From Takakia lepidozioides (lineage: Eukaryota > Streptophyta > Takakiopsida > Takakiales > Takakiaceae), in assembly GCA_030704615.1 (NCBI GenBank), contig CM060732.1, positions 9,796,001 through 9,860,000 of the forward strand: 64,000 nucleotides of DNA. Direction: 5' to 3'. Position numbers and translations under genes: made by a program. The notes under the pieces were generated by a model. It was not told the origin of the DNA. It did no database searches and worked only from the letters and a program-made list of their open reading frames with translations. Shown here one piece after another: positions 55,169 through 64,000 of the stretch. Every line of letters starts with the position of its first letter. Position 1 is the stretch's first letter.

Positions 55169-57838
55169 GCTCCAATACTGATATTGGCCAATTCTTGATT
55201 GTTTGTTTCTTCGTTTTCCTTGTCATCTTCTTCTTCTGGATCTGGCTCTTCCTCAATAATAGGTCCTTCATCAAGAGGTTCATCTTTCATATGATGAGTC
55301 ATCTTCTTCATCAGTGTCATCCATGAGTTTAAGAGCATCTGGAAGGTCATAGTCTCTTTGAAACATTCCCAGAGGGTCTATAGGATCTGTCTCTTCATCT
55401 GGTGCTTCTGGTTGAACATCAAACAGAAATGCGTCGGGAAGTTGATCCTCTACCCCAGTGGCTGGTTCTCCTGTAGTAATCCTTGACAGATGATCTGTTG
55501 TAACATGTAATCTCTCTGGTTTATGAACAACTTCAAAATCATACTCGTGAAGAAGTAATAACCATCGAGCAACCCCGCCACTAGCTAGTGGTCGATTTGC
55601 TAAATGAACTAGAGCCTGATGATCAACAATAAATTTAAAGCGATTGCCAAGTAAATAATGCTGAAACTTTTGAACAACATAAATCATTGTCAATGCTTCC
55701 CTTTCTGTGGTGCTATAGTTCTTCTCGGCTGCTGTCAACAATCTGCTTGCATAATAGATTGGTGAATCTATTGTGCCTGTCACATTCTGAGCTAGAATTG
55801 CTCCCAAAGCAATGCCTGATGCATCACTATGTACATGAAATGGTAAATCTCATCTTGGATTTATCAGAATTGGTGCTGCAGTGAGTGCCCTTTTTAGTGA
55901 ATCAAATGATTCCTGGCAAGCTGGAGACCATCGGTATTCGGCATCTTGCTTCAGCAGTCTATAGACTGATGCCGCTCTCTGAGCATATTTGTCCATGTAC
56001 CTTCTGTAATAGCTCGTCTGTCCCAGAAATCTTTTAAGTTTCTTGGGATTTTCTGGTGGTGGTATTTTCTGGATAACCTCCACTTTCTTTGGATCCACCA
56101 GAATTCCCTGTTGGCACACAATGTGTCCCAACAATAATCCTGAATTCACACAAAATGTATATTTTTCCGGGTTGAGACTTACTCCATTGTTTCTGCAGGT
56201 TTGTCAGCAAAGTTTTAACTGTGCCAAGTGTTTGGATTTCTGTCCGAAGACGCTGAAATCATCCAAAAATACCTGCATAAAATCGTTGAGATAATTCTTG
56301 AATATCTCTCAGATACTGCTCGCTGAAACGTGGCTGGTGTGTTACAAAGTCCAAATGGCATGACCTTGTAAGCATAGGCTCCCCATTCAGTGATGAATGC
56401 GGTCTTTTCTCGGTCTTCTTCTGCCATCTACACCTGGTTGTACCCACTAAACCCGTCCATGAATGAGTACATGTCGTGTCCGGCCACTGTGTCCAACACT
56501 ATTTCAGTAAAAGGTAGTGGAAAGGGGACTTTCTTGGTTCCTGCGTTTAACTTGCGGTAGTCCACACATACTCGCAGTTTTCCATTTTTCTTGGGTACTA
56601 TCACAATGGGCGATAACCATTGTGGTGTCTCTACTGGGTATATAAATCCTGCATCCACTAATTTCTTGATTTCTTCCCAAACTTTAGCTGCATAGGTGGG
56701 GTTCATTCTGTAACGGTTCAAACGAATTGGTTTTGTGTCAACTTCCAATTCAATTCGGTGCTGACAGATGTTAGAAGATATACCCTTCAAATCTTTGTAG
56801 TTCCAGGCAAATACATCCTTGTATTCAGTGAATAATGCAGTAGCTTCTTGTAGAAATGATTCTTCAAGACTTGCACTTACTCGTATTATCTGTGGTTCTT
56901 CCACTGTTCCCAGATTCACTTGAATCAATTGAGTTTCTTCCGTTACTGTCCATCCTGCAATCTCTTGTCCGATGGTTGCAATCGTGGCAGGTACTTCACT
57001 GATTTGAATGTCTTCTTCCCTTTCTTAATAGAAACGGGCAGGGTGTTGAGGTGCGTCCATCGCTTATTCCTCCGGATCTTCCGTTCTCGAAGTATTTGGT
57101 TCTCCTTGGGTGTTCACCATGTGACATCCTACTGTTGTGGTATGCTTGACCACTAATTGCCCAATAGGTTCCAACTGTGGATGTGCTGCGTATACTGTGG
57201 CTTCTTCTTCATCCGACAATCCACTGGACCAATCATACTCTTCCACTATGCAAGGTCGTTTCTCTCGTGGAATGGTACCTCGTTGCTTCGTAGTGATGGT
57301 GACTTGTTCTGCTCTTTTTTTTATCGTGAGAGTCTGACTTCCCCAATCGTGGTGTGATTGGGCTTGTGTTAACCATGGTCGGCCAAGTAGTAGCAAATAT
57401 CCTTCTGGGTATATGGGTTCCCTCTTGCATTTGAGCTATGGCTTTACTTACCTCCTGGTGTAAGCTCTTTTCTTCCTGCCATGCTGCACTTTCTGGATAT
57501 TGTTTCCGTTCTTCTTCAATCTCCTTATCTGGAGGTTTCTGTTTCTTGGCCTGAGTTCGGGTTACCGCAAGGGTATCCACTACAGGGGTTACCACACTCA
57601 CGGCTACACTCGGTCCGGCTTCCATATTTCCCACTTCTGCCTCATGCTTGATTCGCAACTGGCATTCATGTTTCCAGTGCCCCTCTTTCTTGCAGTAGTG
57701 GCATCTCGTGATTTCTTTGTTTCTGGGTTGGTGTTCTTTATCCCGTGGTGGATAGTAATCTCGTGGCCTCTGATAACAATTACCCATATTGTATCGTCTT
57801 GGTCCATCCGATCCTCCCCGAATTGACCCGGTTGACAA
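55169..57838 (-). pseudogene. pol: G2 gypsy gag tail, protease, RT and RNase H (copy B)
   Basis: Minus strand: CCHC knuckle (CHYCKKEGHWKHEC, about 57700), a protease-RT linker (EEYDWSSGLSDEEEATVYAA), and an RT frame open at 56928-56428 (WLSPIVIVPKKNGKLRVCVD, YSFMDGFSGYNQV) with catalytic FLDDFSVF near 56260. RNase H follows ([48 protein letters not shown]). Frameshifts lie near 57420, 57050, 56430, 56250 and 55850. It continues at 49432 after the CACTA insertion. The 5' half of gag and the 5' LTR are missing; at about 57823 it abuts copy C head to head. Confidence 0.87.
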
Positions 57839-57865
57839 AGAAGAAGAAGGAAGCGACTGTTACCA

Positions 57866-60228
57866 TGGCTACTCCCTTGTTACTCCAAATGATTCGACAC
57901 ACTGTACACTTGACACCAGAAGAACAAACGACGTTGGGAATCATGCAGCGGGTAGAAACGATGGAGGAAGAAGGAAGCGACACGGCAGCAGGTCAAGAAG
58001 AAGAAGAGGGCAGACTTGCAAAGAGAGCCCGGATCAACGAAGCAACCACAAGTGCAGTAGCAGAGGACATCTTCAACTGGCACACTGCAGAGAAAAAGAG
58101 AGAATCAACAGCCAGAAGGAGGAAACCAACTGCAGACCAATGAAGCAACACCCATGGAAATGAGCCATGTTGACACCGAAACCCAGCAAACAGCACCTGC
58201 AGAGGCCACACAACCAGGAACAGAGGAGGGAACCATAGTGGCGCAGCAACAGCAAGTGGTGCAAGAGGCATAGAGTCAGCAGCAGCAAGACAATAATTCC
58301 AATTTGGAATTACTACTGGCACAACAGGTTCTGGATACAACAGCATGGGACACAGGTTTGGAAGAAACGCCATAGAAAGTAATTCTACAGGCAATACAAG
58401 CATTGGGTCAAGTAACAGCGTGCATGGACAGAGCCAAGGATTACATAAGCCCGGAGAACCTTAGCATGATATTGGACCACATCAAAGAGAAACATCAGAG
58501 GGAATTGGCGACAGCAAGAACAGTATGTAACCACGAGGTTGCAATCGCATCATTGGAAGATCAAAAGACGACCTTACTTCGCCAATACAACACTTTGATA
58601 CAACGCAGAGACGAGTGGGAGCAGAAGTGGCAAAGACAGAGAGACGAAACACGCCATGTCCAAGCCGACCTTGATGCAGAAAGAGAGCGATCTCGGAAAA
58701 TGGAGACAGAGGTGGAAATGCTCACAGGACAGGTCCAGACATTTAAGGAGCAGGTGGATACACTCAAGGGGCAGCTGAAGACTACCAAAGACCAGGGAAG
58801 CAAGTGGCTCTCATGCAACACTGTACTGCTGAGGGAAAGGGAAAATGCTGAAAGCAGGCTATTCACAGCCACCACAGAAAGAGACATTGCCATAGGCAAT
58901 GAACAAGAATGGAAACAACAGCTGGAGAAGCTAACACTGCAAGCAGGGCTGGACGCAGCAGACGCAGCCTTGGCCAGAGCCTAGTTGAGTGAAGGGAGTG
59001 AACTGGAAATGAAGAAACTCAACAGGGCAATGGTAAGACAAATGAAATGTCAATTGGCGAAGTTGGTGACAGACATTCACGAGGAATTTCTGTCACCAAT
59101 TCCAGAACAAGATGAGCTCATGGACGAAGACGATCAAGAGGAGCAAGACCATGAACAAGAAGCACCAATACAATCAACAACAACAACACCGGCACAAACA
59201 CCACCAACAACACAACCACCACAAAGTCAACAGGCACTGGTACAGGCCACAACAGGCCCATCTACTCAAGAGGTAAACCCCGTACCATTACCAAGTATTC
59301 TGGTGGCATCAACTTCGGTAGCAGTGGATGATTTCCAAATCATGCCATGCAAGCAGGATGTGGAGTGGCTAAAGTATTCAGAGGAATACTTTAAAATGAT
59401 GGTAGTCCCAGCCCACCAAATCCCAGAAATACTAGAAAATGTATTCAAAACCTTAACCCCCTGCAGGTCATTGGGTCAATTGCATCTGTTCAATCAAACT
59501 CTCATACCTTTGAGATACAGGATGAGGCCACTGGCTAGGGAGGAGACATGGTCAGGGGTAGAATTGGTTGAATTCTGGTGCCAGGCTCCCCTAGAGTACA
59601 AGGAGCTGGTCGCTTACATGTGGGCAGTGGGGCAATTGAAGATTAATCCTACCCCGACAGTAGACGTTGTAATGGGCTGCCCAAGTTTTTATATTGGCAA
59701 TTACTTGTATCGGATGTTCGTGACAATAAGGGGAAGCTGGCAGCGCTATGAGAGTATTGAAAAAGATACTCACTGGGAATTACCCAAATTCCAGCCACCA
59801 GAGAGAGTCGCAGGCACTTCAGCATATATGAACAGACCACTATATGCTGAAGCATGGCGCTAGGCAAAAGACCACTTTTCACCATTGGTCTTGGACAGAG
59901 ACCACCCTTTCAGAGAAACAGGGACGCAAGCTGTTAACTGTTTATGGGCAGCAAGGCAACTAAAAACATTATACCCTGGACCAAGGAGGAGCTGCAAACC
60001 TACTGAGAAACCTTGACCACCAAAATCGACATGGTACGTGGGGACGGAATAGCAGAACACCCTGATAACGAAAGCTGGCCCACTCACGAACCACAGGAGC
60101 AACCAGACAGTGATGACAACAGAAACAAGAAACTGCCACCACGACAATCCTGGGACGCACTTCCTACCCAGCAGACAGGCATGCCACCACCCTACATCCC
60201 CAAGAGATACAGTAAGCACAGGAATTGA
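57866..60228 (+). pseudogene. G2 accessory ORF (ORF2), copy C
   Basis: Near-identical plus-strand copy of 45073-47501: MATPLLLQMIRHTVHLTPEE, LAKRARIN, then a coiled coil (58403-58980, QKWQRQRDETRHVQADLDAE), a Gln/Thr/Pro linker (APIQSTTTTPAQTPPTTQPP) and the conserved C-terminal domain (VPAHQIPEILENVFKTL, VVMGCPSFYIGNYLYRMFV). A single TAG at 58982-58984 splits the two longest frames; others lie at 58271, 58372, 59861 and 60004. Total about 785 codons. It ends 44 bases before its LTR, next to the polypurine tract. Confidence 0.75.
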
Positions 60229-60252
60229 CGAAATTGTGCGGACACAATTTCA

Positions 60253-60271
60253 AAAGAGGGGGGGGGATAAA
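60253..60271 (+). promoter_or_regulatory. G2 polypurine tract, copy C
   Basis: AAAGAGGGGGGGGATAAA directly precedes the LTR start TGATAACGG; the same tract adjoins copy B in reverse. Confidence 0.7.
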
Positions 60272-61142
60272 TGATAACGGCTAAGCTACGAAGGCCAGAC
60301 AGCGAGGGTCACGACGGGACATACCGGGTGGTGATTGGTGTACACTACCTGGTCACGGGCAGAAAAGGCTAAGTACGCGGTACTTAGCAAATGGCGGAAC
60401 AAGGGTACATTACCACGGGAGCAGTAGTGGGTAGTGTAGCAATCGTGGGCCGTGAACCACGATATCACACGGCCACGTTAGCACCGGCTTTTACTAATAG
60501 AGGAAGTAGTGGACCATGTACCACTATGGCACATGACTACTACAACGAGCCATTTTTTTAGCAAACCCTATAGGTTGCGTAGGCAATTAGGCAAACGGTC
60601 ATTAACGACTATAGACTGTAACGGCTCTTTCGAGCATAGTATAAAAGGGCTGCACACAACTTAGAAGGTATCAGTGATCAGTGTGTATTCAGCGGACTCG
60701 GAGTGATTCGATGTGTACTTCTGCTATGATGTGATGAACTCTGAAGTAAAGCCATGCTATTCGAAGTATCTCTGTGTAGAGTGAACGTGAGATGGAGAGA
60801 ATGTGCATTATGAGATAATGTGAGATGGTGAGAATGTGTATCATCTCAGAATAGCTCTTGTTTTGTCTTGACTACCATCTGATTGTATGAATAAAGAGGC
60901 TTCAGTCTTTCCGACTAAGATCTTTTAGGCCAATGAGACTGTAGGTCGGGCTTAATCAATAGAATTAAGCAACATGTAGAGATATTGATTCATACGACGG
61001 CCATGGTTTAGCTATCCTTAAAACGATTACTTTGTAATCGTTTCTGAAAGCATACCGTCGGACAACCTCTGTTGCATGTCTTGGGAAATGGGCAGTAGTG
61101 CTGAGAGCATGTTTTGTCTAAGTCATAAACCAGCGGTTAACA
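60272..61142 (+). repeat. G2 gypsy 3' LTR, copy C
   Basis: 871 bp, TGATAACGG...GGTTAACA, inverted relative to 44162-45029. TATAAAAGG near 60641 is the likely promoter. A hairpin of GCTAAGTAC arms lies at 60368-60388 and another (AAACGATTAC TTT GTAATCGTTT) near 61020. No matching 5' LTR for this copy. Confidence 0.9.
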
Positions 61143-61289
61143 CCGCCTTCAGCTCTTCCCTCTCCCCTGCGATGAGAGCCTCCCAAGATTCCTATCCAGC
61201 CCCAACAAAGACACTATAAATGTTAATGAACTCCATACCGCAATGAACATGCATTCAAAGACGCCAATGACAAGTGAAGTGCGTCTTAC

Positions 61290-62313
61290 CTTGGTTATTC
61301 CATGTGGCATGGTCGTTGGTGCGACCCCCGCCTTGAGTGCCTTGCGAATGGTTTGTTGCGCACGGTACCTCTTGTCCTTGAGGTTCTTTCCCACGAGCTC
61401 CAAGAGCTTCCCCTCATTCCACTCACCCGGAAATGTGCCCTCAAGTGCTTGCACGAATGCTCGCCTATGGCGATGTGATTGGTGTGGCCAATCAATATGC
61501 CAAGGGAACCACCTCACCGCCAAGTCAAAGGCTACCTTTTTCATGGCCTTCCAATACTCACCAATGGGGCCCCACCGACCTTATTGGTCTCTAAGGGGGG
61601 CACCTTCATCTCTGGCGAGGTCTTTACCTCGTCCACGCTCTTCTGAACTACCTCTCCCTTGTCTTTTGTTGCCCCGCTAGTGCCCTCCACCGGCTGCACG
61701 GTCATTTGAACTAGCTCCCCCTTGTCTTTTGTTCCCCCACTAGTGCCCTCCCCCGGCTGCACCTCTCTCCTTCTACACCTCTTTCTCTTACGCTCCCTCT
61801 CCTGGGCATGTCCTTTCCCCTTCCGCTCCACTACTTCCCTACCTCCTTGATGATTAGAGGAACCTCGGGGACACGACGTCTTTTCCTCTTCACCATCCCC
61901 ACGGGTAGGCACCACCACTGTCCCTGCTTTGTTGGTGGCAATCCCACTGCCTGCCACAAGCTTAGCCACGAATGCGCCAAGCTCCTAAACACAAAACCCA
62001 CAAAATTAGAAACAAACCAGAAATAAAATGAAAGGCAAATAAAAGAAAAAAAATGTGAAGGAAAGAGGCTCACCTTTGCGTCCATGACCTCAATGTTGCC
62101 CTCGGTCCCCGCTTGTGGTGCACCCCCCAATGAGGATCGGGTTGAAGACTCTGGAGAGAATGATATCACCGCTGCTGAAGAGGCACTAGCAAGAAATCCT
62201 CCGGAGGCTTTTGAGAGAACCCCAGTCAGAGAGAAAGGTTTGTACCTATTGATCACCTTGCTCTCCTTACAATTGAATTTAGGCTGCTTTTGTTCCCTAC
62301 CTTCGATCCTCAT
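61290..62313 (-). CDS. Spliced gene of unknown function
   Basis: Exons on the minus strand: about 62313-62074 and 61984-61290, with GT at 62073 and AG at 61985. The first encodes a Ser/Ala/Gly-rich region ending EGNIEVMDAK. The second gives ELGAFVAKLVAGSGIATNKA, a basic Lys/Arg/Glu tract (RKGKGHAQERERKRKRCRRR), two Thr/Glu-rich repeats (EGTSG(G/A)TKDKGE(L/V)VQ), and a Trp-rich C-terminal block (YWKAMKKVAFDLAVRWFP, FPGEWNEGKLLELVGKNLKD, RAQQTIRKALKAG). The frame reaches a further donor at 61289, so exons may follow. The last block recalls conserved regions of plant transposon-associated proteins, but I cannot name it. Confidence 0.5.
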
Positions 62314-62454
62314 GTATTTGTTTCAAATCAATTGTAGGAGCGCGTGGCGCGGCGTCGAAGAATCTTGCGGAGATGTGCTCTATCATTACACTTTCTCACT
62401 TTACACCGATTGACATCGTCTTGCTGCCTCTAACGAGACGTCGTTCTGTTTCAG

Positions 62455-64000
62455 CGACGAAGAAGAGACGTAGGAATCAGAGCCCGAGGAAGTATCCGGA
62501 GAGAATCACTCGACAGACAAAGCAATGAGGTAGCAATGGAGAATTCCACCGAGGTGTGCGTTACCATTCCACTTAGTCATTCCAGTCTGTGTTTGCATTT
62601 GGAAGTCAATTGTATATCATTCTTGATTTCATTCAGTTGAGACCTAACTAATCGTCCTTGTCTGTCAGCAGAGAGAAGGTGGAAGACGAAACCAAGCCCA
62701 AAGATCATTCGGGGATGTGTCAGCCGCCGAAATTGACAAAGAGGTATTTGGACGGGAGTCCTCCCGTCCCTTCCTTCCCACTTACAACATTTTGACTTAT
62801 ATCCCGAAGCACAGACTGAGGACTCGGTTTTGTTTAAGTTGCCATAAATTCTAGATTCATCTCCTACTTTACTACACATCAGTAATATAGCTGCCGATGG
62901 TCACATCCAAAGCTAACCGTCGAATCTTGACAGATGGGTCATGACCATTTTCGAGCGAGCGCGGCAGCAAATCTCATGCGCCGGAAGACATGAACTTGAC
63001 GGCCTCCTCTGGAGGTCAAAGAAAGATTCTGAGTGTTGTTGGTTTATTGTGCTATAAACCTAAGCCTGTTGGATCACAGAGGTTCCTCGAACATTTCCCT
63101 CGTGCCACAATTCCCTACGATTGGGACAATGTTGTTCCTCGTCTGGGTCTTCTTGAATTTCTTGAACTTGCGTTCAACCATTACCATGTGGGTATATGGT
63201 CCTGTGGAGTTCAGCATATGGTTGAGGCTCTTCTTGCATATCTTCTCCCGAAGGATATGGTCAGGAAATTTTGCTTTATCTGGTGTCGGGATACTTGCAC
63301 CAAGCTTCCTGCCTACATTGCCTCCACACGGCCGTTCTACATTAAAGACATTGTTGGTCTTTGGGAAGACTTCGGGAGAAGTTGTAAGCCCTATGGCCTA
63401 AAAGGCCAAATGCTTTTGATTGATGATGAGCCCACCAAAGCCCTGAGGAACCCTTTGAACACTGGTTCTTACCCGAGATCCTTTGATGGCACTCTAACGC
63501 CGATCGTCAAGGAGGGACGAGATTCTTTTGTTGAGGATCTTGTTGAGGCTTTATGGCCATTCCTTTCTGGCATGATGTCATCTCCGACAGTTCAAGAGTA
63601 CATGGAGGAGAATTACTAGAAGTGTGCAAATGTTCAGATGAACTTGTCGATAGCTCTCACCCTGATTGGATTTGGCTAGCGATATGCAAATCCCCTAGGG
63701 ATTACTGACCCTTGTGTGTTTTTAGGTATGTTCCCACCTCTTTGCTTTCAACGTCTTCTTTTTATATCAACCGATGTGTCTTGGAGTAGTAGGTTAAGAG
63801 GTTAGAATGGGTCAGTAAGCACGGGAGGTCTCCCGTCCCTGCTGCGCACCATGAATCTAAAAAGTATACTGATTTGTCTCATGGATTGGTTTATTTGTTC
63901 CAGTCAAGGCCAAGCGTCGTATGAAGTCAACATCCGACAAGAAGAAGGATGGACATACCACACCAACAGGCCAGGAGGGTCTCTGGAGGTATATGAGTAT
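62455..64000 (+). CDS. FCP1/NIF (HAD phosphatase-like) domain gene, incomplete
   Basis: Probable exons are 62455-62529, 62669-62743, about 62934-63619 and 63904-64000 (running off the window). The third carries an FCP1 homology fold: ERFLEHFPRATIPY-like start (FLEHFPRATIPYDWDNVVPR), FLELAFNHYHVGIWSCGVQH, FCFIWCRDTCTKLP, GQMLLIDDEPTKALRNPLNT and a C-terminal PTVQEYMEENY. The family dephosphorylates proteins using DxDx(T/V). Here the N-terminal motif reads RKILSVVGLLCYK, lacking the Asp pair, whereas LIDDEP near the end is kept. Frame links between exons are not clean. Either a non-catalytic member or a decaying copy. Confidence 0.6.
62750..62769. repeat. Intronic hairpin GGACGGGAG/CTCCCGTCC
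   Basis: A 9-bp inverted pair with a 2-nt centre follows the second exon donor. A similar ACGGGAG..CTCCCGT hairpin occurs at 63820-63835 in the next intron. Confidence 0.6.

Noticed and set aside
1-64000. tRNA, rRNA or other structured RNA genes
   Set aside because: I saw no cloverleaf with B-box (GGTTCGAATCC-like) context or rRNA core sequence; short matches were only the retroelement primer sites.

Overview
This is nuclear DNA of a land plant. BCCIP-type and PPR-DYW-type coding sequence, spliceosomal introns and densely nested plant-style Ty1/copia, Ty3/gypsy, CACTA and Mutator-like elements all point that way. The PPR style and the transposon set suggest a fern, lycophyte or bryophyte rather than a crop angiosperm, but that is inference. 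Nearly all the recognisable sequence is transposable element; few host genes remain.

Layout. 0.4-0.5 kb: a lone exon-like stretch of an unrecognised gene. 0.5-6.7 kb: a complete but dead copia element with 368-bp LTRs, a primer site complementary to the anticodon arm of initiator tRNA-Met, and a nested 747-bp MITE. 7.5-11.4 kb: five exons of a BCCIP/BCP1 homologue, with a pogo-like MITE in one intron. 11.5-19.7 kb: two decayed LINE relics on the minus strand, the larger one cut by a 460-bp GC-rich MITE. 20.2-21.7 kb: a MITE, AT-rich sequence, an A36 tract, an LTR scrap and a gypsy integrase scrap. 21.7-25.7 kb: Mutator-like element M1, which carries a methyltransferase-like gene on the minus strand and a SWIM-zinc-finger transposase on the plus strand. 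25.7-36.3 kb: two gypsy elements of one family (G1), rearranged by inversions. 36.3-42.9 kb: a second Mutator-like element (M2) with a 96-bp tandem array and a fuller transposase, sitting inside a G1 LTR. 43.0-43.4 kb: the PPR-DYW sequence that the G1 element entered. 44.2-61.1 kb: two head-to-head copies of a second gypsy family (G2). One is split by a 5.7-kb CACTA transposon that carries duplicated PPR-DYW fragments. 61.3-64.0 kb: a spliced minus-strand gene of unknown function, then a multi-exon FCP1/NIF-domain gene on the plus strand, running off the window.

The nesting can be read in layers. M2 (9-bp target duplication) lies in a G1 LTR that lies in a PPR gene. A second G1 copy lies inside the accessory ORF of the first. 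CACTA (TAA duplication) lies in G2 pol. In several cases, mentally removing the insertion restores the interrupted reading frame, which fixes the boundaries precisely.

The best candidates for something undescribed are: (1) the Mutator-like element with a divergent methyltransferase-like partner gene; (2) a long sense ORF between integrase and 3' LTR, shared by both gypsy families, with a coiled coil and a conserved domain but no obvious membrane segment; (3) the PPR-carrying CACTA element.
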